A stretch of 64,000 nucleotides of DNA from an uncultured Pseudomonas sp. (GTDB taxonomy: Bacteria > Pseudomonadota > Gammaproteobacteria > Pseudomonadales > Pseudomonadaceae). Where the stretch lies: positions 62,001 through 126,000 of the forward strand of contig NZ_CAJYVE010000024.1 of NCBI RefSeq assembly GCF_913777995.1. The letters run 5' to 3'. The notes under the pieces are model-generated. The model did no database searches. It was not told the DNA's origin and saw only the letters and a program-made list of their open reading frames with translations. This document shows, piece after piece, positions 45,870 through 54,740 of this stretch (position 1 is the first letter of the stretch; each line of letters opens with the position of its first letter). A program made the position numbers and the translations under genes.

Positions 45870-46667
45870 TCAGCCCTGCATCTTCAACCAGCGCGCCGGT
45901 GACAGGCCGTAGCACTGCACGAACTGGCGGGTCATGTGGCTCTGATCGAAGAAGCCTGCCGCCAGCGCGGCCTCGACCAGATTGAACCCCGTCCTGAGCA
46001 GTTGCCGGCACAGGTCCAGACGCCGCAGCGTCACGTAGCGGTAGGGGCTGGTGCCGAACAGCGCGCGGAAATCCCGCGACAGGCTCCAGCGCTCCCGACC
46101 GCTGACCTGCTCCAGGTCTTCCAGGGTGATGCTCGCGCCCAACTGCGCATGGATGTATTCCCGTGCGCGCTGCGCGGCGCGCCAGTCGAAGCTGCGCCGC
46201 CCGCGCGGCTTACCGGCCACCGCCTGCAGGGCATGGGCCAGTTCGAACAGCGCGTCCTGTTCTTCCAGCGCCTCCAGGGGACGATCCAGGGCCTGCACGA
46301 AGGCCTCGCTGGCACGGTACAGACGCGGGTCTGCGCTGAGGCCGCCTTCGATGAACGGCAGCGGCTGGCCGCCCAGCACTTGCTGGATCAGTGCCGGCTC
46401 GACGTAGATCATCCGGTAGTGAAAGCCGGCTTCGGTGCCGGCCATGCCGTCATGCAGCTCATCGGGGTGCAGCACCATGGTGCCGCCCGGCAGGCTGTGG
46501 CGCAGACTCTTGCGGTACAGGAAGCTCTGTACCCCGTTCAGGGTGCGGCCAATGGCGTAGGTGTCGTGACGGTGTGGATCATAGCCGTGGCCACCGAAGT
46601 ACGCCTCGATGCGCTCGATGCGCGACGGGTGGCGGCTGTGCCGCACCCAGTCAGCGGGGCGTGCCAT
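45870..46667 (-). CDS. AraC family regulator
   Basis: A 265-residue regulator with an N-terminal cupin-like AraC ligand domain (about 20-150, HRHDTYAIGRTLNG, PGGTMVLHPDELHDG) and two C-terminal helix-turn-helix motifs (about 165-262) ending with AGFFDQSHMTRQFVQCYGLSPARW. Its start overlaps the end of the alpha/beta hydrolase gene by 17 bp, so the two are coupled, and a cupin gene follows. Confidence 0.88.
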   Translation of the reverse strand: MARPADWVRHSRHPSRIERIEAYFGGHGYDPHRHDTYAIGRTLNGVQSFLYRKSLRHSLPGGTMVLHPDELHDGMAGTEAGFHYRMIYVEPALIQQVLGGQPLPFIEGGLSADPRLYRASEAFVQALDRPLEALEEQDALFELAHALQAVAGKPRGRRSFDWRAAQRAREYIHAQLGASITLEDLEQVSGRERWSLSRDFRALFGTSPYRYVTLRRLDLCRQLLRTGFNLVEAALAAGFFDQSHMTRQFVQCYGLSPARWLKMQG

Positions 46668-47601
46668 TGATCAACTGCGCAATGGGCTCGACCACGCCAT
46701 TGGCCAGCGGCAGGTCGGGGTTGCCGTAGGCGGCGACGTTGGCGTCATGATCGCCGGGCGGCACGGCCTTGAGCACATGGTTGACGCCGGGCAGGATGCG
46801 CAGCAGCGACCCGGGCCGGGCAGCGTTCAGCGCCTTGGCGTCCTGCACCGAAACCTGCAGGTCGTTGTCGCCCTGGATGATCAGCACCGGCTTGTTGATC
46901 CGCGACACCAGCAGCGCCGGGTCCTGGGCAAAACCGCTGATCAGGAAGCCCTGCACCTCGGGGCGCAACAGCGGTTGCAGCGACGCCGGCACGTCCTTGA
47001 CCGGCACCCCGCGCTGCAGCGAATCGATGATCGCCAGGGCGGCATCCAGCTGGCCACGATCCACCGGGTTGCGCTGCAACTGGCTGCGCAGCACCTGGCC
47101 CATCGGTCGCCCTGGCGTGGCGAGCAGGATCAGGCCGCACAGGTCGGGGTTGTTCTGCGCCGCCATCAGCGCCACCAGCCCACCTTCGCTGTGCCCCGCC
47201 AGCCACACGCAGCGGTAGCGGTCGCGCTGGGTCAGAAAGCTCATCCACAGGCGCACGTCGCTGGCGTAGTCCTGCATCGTGACCTGATTGAGGTTGGCGA
47301 TGGCGGCGCGGCTGGCGAACAGCCCGCGCTTGTCGATGCGCAGGCTGCCGATGCCCTGCGCGGCGAGGCCCTGGGCGAGCAGGCGGTAGGCGCCTGCACG
47401 AATGCCCAGCGGGTTGTTGCCGTCATGGTCGGTAGGGCCGGAGCCAGGCACGATCAGCACCATGGGCGCCTGCGGGTCGCTCACCGCCAGCAGGCTGCCC
47501 ACCAGCGGCCCTTGAGGGCCGGGTACTTCCAAGGTCTGCTCGGCGAACACCATCGGCGAAAGCAACGCCAGTTGCAGCAACAGCACCCTAGTCCACTTCA
47601 T
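46651..47601 (-). CDS. Exported alpha/beta hydrolase
   Basis: A 316-residue protein with a signal peptide (LLLQLALLSPMVFA, cleavage near residue 20). The hydrolase fold shows IVPGSGPTDHDGNN for the oxyanion hole, nucleophile Ser in GHSEGG (about residue 136), and a late His in LPGVNHVLK (about 285). It resembles the YbbA/BAAT-like periplasmic esterases of unknown substrate. A longer frame runs to 47913, but ATG 47601 begins the signal peptide. Confidence 0.85.
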   Translation of the reverse strand: MKWTRVLLLQLALLSPMVFAEQTLEVPGPQGPLVGSLLAVSDPQAPMVLIVPGSGPTDHDGNNPLGIRAGAYRLLAQGLAAQGIGSLRIDKRGLFASRAAIANLNQVTMQDYASDVRLWMSFLTQRDRYRCVWLAGHSEGGLVALMAAQNNPDLCGLILLATPGRPMGQVLRSQLQRNPVDRGQLDAALAIIDSLQRGVPVKDVPASLQPLLRPEVQGFLISGFAQDPALLVSRINKPVLIIQGDNDLQVSVQDAKALNAARPGSLLRILPGVNHVLKAVPPGDHDANVAAYGNPDLPLANGVVEPIAQLINGTPR

Positions 47602-47699
47602 GCAGGTCTCTCGTACTCGAACCGGGCCCTGAGTATCGGCCCTGCCGCGCATGCTGCCTGCTGGCCGGGAGAATGGCAAATACCCTGACTGCCCTCTCT

Positions 47700-48317
47700 T
47701 CAGCGTTGCGAGGTACGCAACAGCCTGTGTGCCAGGCCGGCGACCCAGAGCACCGACACACCGTAGTTGAGCCGCTGGTAAAGGCCGAACAGCCTGCCGG
47801 CCTCCATCGCCTGGGCCATCAGCACCACGGTGGCCACCGCCAGCAGCGTGCACAGCAGGCTGAACCTGGCAAAGCCTGGTGAACCGAGCAGACGCCTGCC
47901 CAGCAGGCTCCACAGCGCGCTGGCCAGGGTCAGGGACAGGAACATCACCAGCCCGGCCAGGTTGTGCAGTTGCTGGGACAGCGACGGCTGAGCCGGGGCA
48001 CAGCCTTGGTCACACGGAAAGTAGCCGGTGGCGAAACTGGCCAGGCCATGCAACGCGATCAGTCCAGCACTGACCAGGGCCAAGCGTGACGTGGCGAACG
48101 CGCGGCCCACACCCAGCGCGAAGAGCAGGAACAGCACGCCCAAAGGAAAGTTGTTCAGCCACGGCGAATAGCTCTGGGTCGGCGCGCCCTGCGCCCCCAG
48201 CTGGCTCATGGCATGGTCGAGGTGGCTGTAGCCGGGGTAGCCCATGGCAGTGAGCAGCACCCCGAAAAACAGCCAGGCGGGAATCACCCGTCCCATGTTC
48301 AGCAGTGTCCGTTGCAT
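47700..48317 (-). CDS. DUF998 family membrane protein
   Basis: A 205-residue membrane protein with six predicted helices. The YPGYSHLDHAMSQLGAQGAP segment and the FATGYFPCDQGC motif (two Cys) are characteristic of DUF998. Function unknown. It is on the same strand as its neighbours but separated by about 60-100 bp on each side. Confidence 0.8.
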   Translation of the reverse strand: MQRTLLNMGRVIPAWLFFGVLLTAMGYPGYSHLDHAMSQLGAQGAPTQSYSPWLNNFPLGVLFLLFALGVGRAFATSRLALVSAGLIALHGLASFATGYFPCDQGCAPAQPSLSQQLHNLAGLVMFLSLTLASALWSLLGRRLLGSPGFARFSLLCTLLAVATVVLMAQAMEAGRLFGLYQRLNYGVSVLWVAGLAHRLLRTSQR

Positions 48318-48376
48318 CGTCTTGTCCTTGGTACGAATGTGCCTTGCTTTGCAATGATATGGCGTAAGTTGGCCGC

Positions 48377-48829
48377 TCAGTGTGTAGCGCCACGCTGTTT
48401 TTCGTAGCGCACATCGCGCGCATCGACGCGCTCGGTCTGCACCCAGCCGTGTCGCTGATAGAAACCGTTGGCGCGAATGTCCGCACCGCCATCGGTAATC
48501 AGGTAGATCGTCTCGAAATGCCCGAACAGGCTTTTTTCGGCCTGACGCAGCAGGCTCCTGCCGACCCCGCGCCCTTCGAACTCGGGCCTGACGAACAGGG
48601 CGAACAACTCGCCTTCGATGTCGTCGATCATCGAAAAGCCTGCCGCCACGTAATCGATCTCGGCCAGCCAGATGCTCGACTGACGCTGTGCAAGACCACG
48701 CAACAGATCGGCGGTGATGCCCTGTTCGGCCAGTTGCTCGCGACTCAGGTGGTTCTGGGTCACGCTGGTGCGGATGTCGAACAGGGTTTCGACGTCGTCG
48801 GCCGTCGCCAGGCGCAGAAGGGTGGTCAT
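48377..48829 (-). CDS. GNAT family acetyltransferase
   Basis: A 150-residue GNAT protein with the acetyl-CoA binding motif VRPEFEGRGVGRSLL (about residues 80-94) and a late NGFYQRHGWVQTE segment. The substrate is unknown. It lies 30 bp after the metal-responsive regulator gene on the same strand, so the two may be transcribed together. Confidence 0.85.
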   Translation of the reverse strand: MTTLLRLATADDVETLFDIRTSVTQNHLSREQLAEQGITADLLRGLAQRQSSIWLAEIDYVAAGFSMIDDIEGELFALFVRPEFEGRGVGRSLLRQAEKSLFGHFETIYLITDGGADIRANGFYQRHGWVQTERVDARDVRYEKQRGATH

Positions 48830-48859
48830 TGTCTATTCCTCCCTGAATCGGGTGGGCGC

Positions 48860-49135
48860 TCAGCGCAGATAGGAACGCAGCAGCCTGGCGACCTGGTCGA
48901 TCTCGACCTGACGCTGCTCGGCGCTCACTTCATTGCCGCCCAGATGATCGCGGATATGCCCCTCCATGACTTCCGCCATCAGGCCATTGACCGCGCCACG
49001 AATCGCGGCGATCTGCTGCAGGATCGCCAGGCAGTCCTTTTCGCCTTCCAGTGCGGTTTCCAGCGCGGTGGCCTGGCCGCGGATCTTGCGGACCCGGGTC
49101 AGCAGTTGCTTCTTGCCGGTGATGGTGTGTGCCAT
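48860..49135 (-). CDS. dmeR: RcnR/DmeR-type nickel-cobalt responsive repressor
   Basis: A 91-residue all-helical CsoR/RcnR-family repressor. The nickel/cobalt ligands of RcnR are all present: His3, Cys35, His60 and His64. FrmR and CsoR differ at these places, so metal sensing by the RcnR type is preferred over formaldehyde or copper. It is divergent from a DmeF-like efflux gene across a 62-bp region containing a palindrome. The symbol rests on this pairing. Confidence 0.85.
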   Translation of the reverse strand: MAHTITGKKQLLTRVRKIRGQATALETALEGEKDCLAILQQIAAIRGAVNGLMAEVMEGHIRDHLGGNEVSAEQRQVEIDQVARLLRSYLR

Positions 49136-49149
49136 TGTCTTTCCTCAAA

Positions 49150-49167
49150 ACTATACTGGGGTATAGT
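49150..49167. promoter_or_regulatory. RcnR/CsoR-type operator
   Basis: ACTATAC (49150-49156), TGGG and GTATAGT (49161-49167) form a perfect 7-bp inverted repeat around a G-tract, close to the TACT-Gn-AGTA form bound by RcnR. It lies between the repressor and efflux genes and would control both. Confidence 0.75.
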
Positions 49168-49197
49168 ATATGCCTTTCTGTTTCGGAACCCCTCGCC

Positions 49198-50151
49198 ATG
49201 TCCGCCCCCGCTCGTCACTGCCTGCACGTTCATGGTTTCCACCAGGCCAATCTGTCGGCCGAACGCAAGACCCGCCTCGCGGTATGGATCACGGCGGTGA
49301 TGATGCTCGTGGAAATCGTGGGTGGTTGGCAATTCAATTCCATGGCCTTGCTCGCCGATGGCTGGCACATGAGCTCGCACACCCTGGCCCTGGGCCTGTC
49401 ATTGTTCGCCTATGCCGCCGCGCGACGCTTGGCCGGCGACCCGCGCTTCACCTTCGGAACCTGGAAGCTTGAGATCCTCGGCGGCTACACCAGCGCCATC
49501 CTGCTGCTGGGTGTCGCCGGGCTGATGGCCTTCCAGTCGGTGCAGCGCCTGCTGCAACCAGGCCCCATCCATTATGACGAGGCCATCGCGATTGCCGTGG
49601 TCGGGCTGGGCGTGAACCTGCTGTGCGCCTGGCTGCTGCGTGACGAGCATCACCACCACGGTCATGGCCACGATCACCACGCCCATGACCACGATCATCA
49701 CGCTAACGATCATCAACATCATGACCTGAACCTGCGCTCGGCCTACCTGCATGTCATCGCCGATGCCGCGACCTCCGTACTGGCGATCATCGCCCTGCTG
49801 GCCGGCAAGTTCTGGGCCGCCGCCTGGCTCGACCCGGTGATGGGCCTGGTCGGCGCGATACTGGTGGGGGTATGGGCCAAGGGCCTGCTGCGCGACACCG
49901 GCCGGGTCCTGCTGGATGCGGAGATGGACGCGCCGGTGGTGCAGGAAGTACGCGAGGTGATCGATCAATTGCCGGTGGCGGCGACCCTCACCGACCTGCA
50001 TGTCTGGCGGGTCGGCAAGGACCGTTATGCCTGCATGCTGAGCCTGGTCAGTGACGAGACATTGAGTGCCGACACCGTACGCGAAGCGTTGGCCGTGCAT
50101 GAAGAGCTGGTGCATGTCACGGTGGAAATCGAGCGGCTTGCCGACACCTGA
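49198..50151 (+). CDS. dmeF: Cation diffusion facilitator, DmeF-like cobalt/nickel efflux
   Basis: A 317-residue proton-driven metal exporter with six helices. The first metal site is ADGWHMSSH, where HxxxH replaces the usual HxxxD, as in DmeF proteins; the second site is HVIADAATS. A long His-rich loop (HHHHGHGHDHHAHDHDHHANDHQHH, given as about residues 155-180) joins helices 4 and 5. A C-terminal cytoplasmic domain follows. Together with the RcnR-type repressor this argues for cobalt and nickel resistance. Confidence 0.9.
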   Translation: MSAPARHCLHVHGFHQANLSAERKTRLAVWITAVMMLVEIVGGWQFNSMALLADGWHMSSHTLALGLSLFAYAAARRLAGDPRFTFGTWKLEILGGYTSAILLLGVAGLMAFQSVQRLLQPGPIHYDEAIAIAVVGLGVNLLCAWLLRDEHHHHGHGHDHHAHDHDHHANDHQHHDLNLRSAYLHVIADAATSVLAIIALLAGKFWAAAWLDPVMGLVGAILVGVWAKGLLRDTGRVLLDAEMDAPVVQEVREVIDQLPVAATLTDLHVWRVGKDRYACMLSLVSDETLSADTVREALAVHEELVHVTVEIERLADT

Positions 50152-50170
50152 GCCGCCCGGCAGATACCGC

Positions 50171-50611
50171 TCAAGCCTTGGCTGCGATGCATTCCACTTC
50201 CACCCGTGCATTGCGGACCAGGTCGGTACCGCCCAGGACGCTTCTGGCCGGGTAGCGGTCAGCCTCGAAGTACTTCACATAGACGCTGTTGAAGCGCCCG
50301 AACTCACTGATGTCGGCGAGGAACACCGTGCATTTGGTCACGTCCTGCCAGCCATAGCCGTATGCTTGCAGAATGCGCTGGATGTTATCCATCGCCTGGC
50401 GCGACTGGCCTTCCACACCGCCTGCGGCAAGCTCCCCGCTGCCAGGCACGATGCCCAACTGACCCGAAAGGTAAAGCGTGTTGCCCGCCTGCGCAGCCTC
50501 GGAAATGGGAAAGCCGTTGCTGCCGGAGTTGAAGAACCGAACCTCGGCCATGGCGCTGGTCGCGCCACTGAGGGCCAACAAGCCGGCCAGCAGGGAAATT
50601 CTGATAGTCAT
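50171..50611 (-). CDS. Periplasmic RidA family protein
   Basis: A 146-residue RidA/YjgF-family protein with a clear signal peptide (LLALSGATSAMA/EV near residue 22). The RidA core has LYLSGQLG, and an Arg late in NARVEVECIAA is where the imine/enamine deaminase Arg105 would be. Most RidA proteins are cytosolic, so export suggests a different substrate in the periplasm. It converges with dmeF. Confidence 0.85.
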   Translation of the reverse strand: MTIRISLLAGLLALSGATSAMAEVRFFNSGSNGFPISEAAQAGNTLYLSGQLGIVPGSGELAAGGVEGQSRQAMDNIQRILQAYGYGWQDVTKCTVFLADISEFGRFNSVYVKYFEADRYPARSVLGGTDLVRNARVEVECIAAKA

Positions 50612-50750
50612 GCTCGCTCCTTGATTTGCATACCCCCTGGCGGGGGACCTCGGAAAGAGGTGCCCGGCAGGCTAGGTCGCGGATCAGGCGCGGTAAACCG
50701 GCAAACTGTCACCGGGCGCTGCGCTCGGCAACACCCTGTGACCGGAAGCC

Positions 50751-52892
50751 TCAGTAAAAGCGATAACTGGTGCTGAACATCAGCATGCGCGGGTCGCCGG
50801 GGAAGCATTGGGCGCTGCTGGCGCAACTGGCGACGTAGTCCTTGTTGGTCAGGTTGCTGCCGTTGACCGCGAAGCGCCACGGGCCGGTCTTGTAGTCGAC
50901 CATCATGTCGTAGAGCGTGTAGTCGGGTGAATCGAAGCTGTTGGCCTGGTCGCCGGCCTGCTCACCGATATAACGCACGCCGGCGCCGACACCCAGACCC
51001 GGCAATACGCTGGACAGGTCGTAGCGCAGCCAGGCGTTGGCCATGTGCTCGGGCACCTGTACCGGGCGGTTGCCCTGGAAACCGTCGTTGCTCTTGGTGA
51101 TCTCGGCATCGATGTAGCTGTAGGTGGCGATGAGGTCGAGCTTTTCAGTAAGTCGGCCATGCAGTTCGACCTCGGCGCCGCGATGGCGCTGCTCGCCCAC
51201 CTGCACGCTGAAGCCACTATTGTTCGGGTCGGTGGTGGTGACGTTCTGGCGCTTGAGGTCGTACAGCGCGAAGGTCACATCGAAGGCCTGGCCCGGCGAC
51301 TGGTACTTCAGGCCGATCTCGGTCTGCTCGCCGGTTTCCGGCTCGAAGGTCTTGCCATTGGCATCGCTGCCGGTCACCGGCACGAACGACTCGCTGTAGC
51401 TGATGTACGGCGACCAGCCACTGTCGAAGGCGTAGAGCAGGCCGACCCGGCCGGTGGTGGCGTTCTCGTCGGTACTGGTGCGCGTACTGCCACGGTGCGA
51501 CTTGAGTTCCGACTCGTCGTGGCGCAACCCCAGCAGCAGGTTCCAGCCGTCACCGAACTTGATCTGGTCCTGCAGATACAAGCCACCTTGCTGCAGGTGT
51601 TCGGTGCCGCTGGTGTTGGCCTGGAAGGTCTTGGCGCCCGGGCTGACGTTGTAGTTCGGGTTGTACAGGTCGATGGCCGCCAGGGTCGAGGTGTGGCGTG
51701 TGTCGTCGGTGTGGAAATCGAACCAGTCCAGCCCCACCAGCAGGTCGTGGCTGAATGGCCCGGTGTCGAGCAGCACGTTGAGCTGGTTGTCCATGGTGAA
51801 CACTTCGCCCTGCACGTCGCGCCACTGCACCTGGCGGTTGTAGTTGCGCTTGTTGGCCGCCAGGGTGGTGGGACTGGAGAAGGCGCCATCGAGGTCATAT
51901 TCGGTGTAGCGCAGCTTCTGGCGGAAGGTCACGTCGGGGGTGAAACGGTGCTCCAGCTCGTAGCCGAACATCTGCTGCTCGGTGGTGTAGTCATCGATGC
52001 CCGGCACGCCGACGAAGCGGTCCCGGTCGATCTTGCCGTTGGGGTTACCCAATACCGTGCCCTCGGCCGGCAGGCCACGAATCGGCACGTAATGGCTCTT
52101 CTGGTAGCTGGCCAGCAGGGTCAGACTGGTGTCGTCGTTGATGTCCCAGGTCAGCGACGGCGCAAAGTAGCTGCGGTCGCGGTCGACGTAGTCGACGATG
52201 TCATCGCTCGAGGAATACAGCCCCACAAGCCGGTAGCGCAGGCTGCCGTCTTCATTGAGCTTGTCCGAGACGTCTGCGGTGTACTTGCGCTGCCCGTAGT
52301 TGCCCAGGCCCATGCCGACCTCGGCGAACGCCTCGTCGGTGGGTCGCTTGCTGACCTGATTGATCAGCCCACCCGGAGCGATCTGCCCATAGAGAATCGA
52401 CGCCGGCCCCTTGAGCACCTCGATACGCTCGAAGGCGAACGGGTCGCTCTGGATCCACATGTCCGAGTCGGTGCGCATGCCGTCGACGAACTTGTAGGCG
52501 CTTTGCACGAAGCCACGCACGATGAAGTCATCCAGCCCGCGACGGCCGCGCTGCCCGGCGTTGACCCCAGCGGTGTAGCGCAGGCTTTCGGCCAGCGACT
52601 GGGCATTCTGGTCGCGCAACTGCTCGCTACCGATCACCGAGACCGCCTGCGGCGTCTCGTTCAGCGCGGTGTTGGTCTTGGTCGCGGTCTGCGCACGGTC
52701 GGCCTTGTAGCCGGTAAATGGCGCGGTAGCGGACGTCTGCCCCAGGGTGGCCTGCACATTGGTTTCCGGAAGCTCCAGGACCTGGCCGGCCTGCGCGGGA
52801 GCATTATCGGCCAGTACTGCTGGGCTGAAGGCCAACAGACCAAGGGCCGTGCCACGCGCAGCCGTGGCGAAAGGGCGGGAGAAATGCCGCAT
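50751..52892 (-). CDS. TonB-dependent siderophore receptor
   Basis: A 713-residue outer membrane receptor with a signal peptide (cleavage near LADNA, residue 29), a plug domain (about 75-175, TPQAVSVIGSEQLRDQNAQSLAESLRYTAGV), and a 22-strand barrel ending in the terminal aromatic STSYRFY. The sequence is of the FhuA/FoxA/FpvA-type group for hydroxamate siderophores; the exact ligand is unclear. A palindrome upstream may serve iron control. It lies 84 bp after an ABC-F gene. Confidence 0.9.
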   Translation of the reverse strand: MRHFSRPFATAARGTALGLLAFSPAVLADNAPAQAGQVLELPETNVQATLGQTSATAPFTGYKADRAQTATKTNTALNETPQAVSVIGSEQLRDQNAQSLAESLRYTAGVNAGQRGRRGLDDFIVRGFVQSAYKFVDGMRTDSDMWIQSDPFAFERIEVLKGPASILYGQIAPGGLINQVSKRPTDEAFAEVGMGLGNYGQRKYTADVSDKLNEDGSLRYRLVGLYSSSDDIVDYVDRDRSYFAPSLTWDINDDTSLTLLASYQKSHYVPIRGLPAEGTVLGNPNGKIDRDRFVGVPGIDDYTTEQQMFGYELEHRFTPDVTFRQKLRYTEYDLDGAFSSPTTLAANKRNYNRQVQWRDVQGEVFTMDNQLNVLLDTGPFSHDLLVGLDWFDFHTDDTRHTSTLAAIDLYNPNYNVSPGAKTFQANTSGTEHLQQGGLYLQDQIKFGDGWNLLLGLRHDESELKSHRGSTRTSTDENATTGRVGLLYAFDSGWSPYISYSESFVPVTGSDANGKTFEPETGEQTEIGLKYQSPGQAFDVTFALYDLKRQNVTTTDPNNSGFSVQVGEQRHRGAEVELHGRLTEKLDLIATYSYIDAEITKSNDGFQGNRPVQVPEHMANAWLRYDLSSVLPGLGVGAGVRYIGEQAGDQANSFDSPDYTLYDMMVDYKTGPWRFAVNGSNLTNKDYVASCASSAQCFPGDPRMLMFSTSYRFY

Positions 52893-52929
52893 GGTTGGAT
52901 TCCTGAGTGCAAGGTGGATCGCGAAGGCC

Positions 52930-52948
52930 GGTATTAAATAGAAATACC
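52930..52948 (-). promoter_or_regulatory. Possible Fur site upstream of the siderophore receptor
   Basis: GGTATT-N7-AATACC (52930-52948) is a 19-bp palindrome in the AT-rich 84-bp leader of the receptor. It matches the 19-bp Fur consensus at only about half the positions, so the call rests on position and symmetry. Confidence 0.35.
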
Positions 52949-52976
52949 TATCACTTGTGAATAATTTTTATATACA

Positions 52977-54593
52977 TCATTCATCCGCTTGAGCCCCTTG
53001 CCACTGCCACCCCATCGGGGTGGCGACCCACTCTCCCTCCAGCTCCAGCGCGGCCTTGAAACGCGGGTCGTGCGACACCAAGACCAGCGTTCCGCGGAAG
53101 GCCCGCAAGAGCGCCTCCAGGGACTGCAATGACGGCAGGTCGAGGTGGTTGTCCGGTTCATCCAGCAACAGCAACTGGGCAGGACTGTCAGCGTAGAGCG
53201 CCAGCGCCAGAGCGGCCTTGACGCGCTCGCCGCCACTCAGTTGCCGGGCTGGCAGCTGAATACGCGACGAGTCCAGCCCCAACTGGGCCAGACGCATGCG
53301 CAACACGCCCAGCGTTTCACTGCTATTGACACCGCGCAACTGTTCCAGCACCGATGTATCGGGTGCCAGCAGGCTCAATGACTGGTCCAGCCAGGCGCAG
53401 GCCACCGACACTCGGCAGTGGCCTGCCAGCGGCGCCTGCCGCCCGGCCAGCGTGCGCAGCAGGCTGGACTTGCCGCACCCGTTAGGACCACTGAGCGCCA
53501 GACGCTGACCGCCGCGCAAGGCCAGGTCGACCCGGCGGGTCGCCGCTGGCACATGAGCCAGCTCGACCCCCACCAGTTCGGCCACCCAGCGCGGCGTCGG
53601 CATGGTCAGGGTTGGAACGTGCAAGTGAATGGCCTGCTGATCATCGATGCGTCGCACTGCCTCTCGCAGCTGCGCGGTCAGACGAGCGCTCTCCTCGTCA
53701 TGCCGCTGGCGCAGGCGTCCGGCTGACTGCTCGCTGCGCTGCTTCTGACCGCCCAGCAGAATCTTCGCCTGATTGGCGTCACGCCCCTGGCGCTGCCCCT
53801 GCGCCTGGCGTCGCTGCTGACGCTCACGTTGTTCACGCATTGCGTGCTGACTTTGCCTGAGCGCCTCGCGCTGATGCTGAAAATTGGCTTGAGCACTGCG
53901 CTGTTCAGCGGCCTTGCACTGCACATAGTGGCTATAGGAACCGCCATAGCTTTGCAGACCCGTCGGCGACAGCTCGACGATGCGCGGCAGGCTGTCCAGC
54001 AGCGCTCGATCATGGCTGACCACCAGCAGCCCACGCGTCCAAGATTGCAGTTGTTCGATCAACGCCTGACGGCTGATCGCATCAAGGTGATTGCTCGGTT
54101 CGTCGAGAATCAGCCAGTCCGCTCCCGACAACCAGGCGCCGAGGAGCGCCACGCGCATGGCCTGGCCGCCGCTAAGCGATGGCGTGGCGGTTTCCGGCTG
54201 CAGATGACCGAGCCCAATGCCTTGCAAGGCCTGGGTGAGACGCTGGCGCATGTCCCACTGCTCGCCCACGACATCGAAATCCTCGACCGCCACACTGCCG
54301 GCCTCGATGCGCTGCAAGGCATCCAGCAGTAGCTTGACGCCGGCAAGCTCGGCCACGTTGGCGGCGCTGAGCTGCTGGGGCAGGTAATGAACGCGACCCA
54401 CGCGCTGACAGCGCCCCTGGCTGGGTTCGATGAGGCCGGCCAGCATGCGTGCGAGCACGCTCTTGCCGACGCCATTGCGGCCGACCAGCCCCGTGGGCTG
54501 AAGGTCGAAGCGGGCGTCGAGGTCGGAAAACAGGGTTCTGCCGTCGGGCAGTACGAAAGAAGCGCCATCGAGCGTCAGGACAGGGTTCGTCAT
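52977..54593 (-). CDS. ABC-F family ATPase
   Basis: A 538-residue soluble protein with two ABC domains. The first has GRNGVGKS, LSGGQAMRVALL and LILDEPSNHLD; the second has GPNGCGKSS, LSGGERVKAALA and LLLLDEPDNHLD. The linker (about 230-310) is rich in Gln and Arg. These features mark ABC-F proteins, which act on ribosomes rather than in transport. It does not match a named subfamily I can recognise. ATG 54593 is used; an upstream frame to 54671 is unsupported. Confidence 0.88.
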   Translation of the reverse strand: MTNPVLTLDGASFVLPDGRTLFSDLDARFDLQPTGLVGRNGVGKSVLARMLAGLIEPSQGRCQRVGRVHYLPQQLSAANVAELAGVKLLLDALQRIEAGSVAVEDFDVVGEQWDMRQRLTQALQGIGLGHLQPETATPSLSGGQAMRVALLGAWLSGADWLILDEPSNHLDAISRQALIEQLQSWTRGLLVVSHDRALLDSLPRIVELSPTGLQSYGGSYSHYVQCKAAEQRSAQANFQHQREALRQSQHAMREQRERQQRRQAQGQRQGRDANQAKILLGGQKQRSEQSAGRLRQRHDEESARLTAQLREAVRRIDDQQAIHLHVPTLTMPTPRWVAELVGVELAHVPAATRRVDLALRGGQRLALSGPNGCGKSSLLRTLAGRQAPLAGHCRVSVACAWLDQSLSLLAPDTSVLEQLRGVNSSETLGVLRMRLAQLGLDSSRIQLPARQLSGGERVKAALALALYADSPAQLLLLDEPDNHLDLPSLQSLEALLRAFRGTLVLVSHDPRFKAALELEGEWVATPMGWQWQGAQADE

Positions 54594-54740
54594 GGGTGAC
54601 TCCACAGATGCCGGAAAACGCCCCGTAACAGGGGGACGATCAAACGGGCCGTCGCAAGACGGCGGCATCAATGGCGCATCGGACGAACACCTCAGGCAGC
54701 AGAGTCAGGCGGCCACCTTAGAAAAGCCTGCAACGACAGG

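Noticed and set aside
51045..52937. Plus-strand frame of about 630 codons opposite the siderophore receptor
   Set aside because: It is antisense to a full-length TonB-dependent receptor with signal peptide, plug and barrel; its own translation has no known features.
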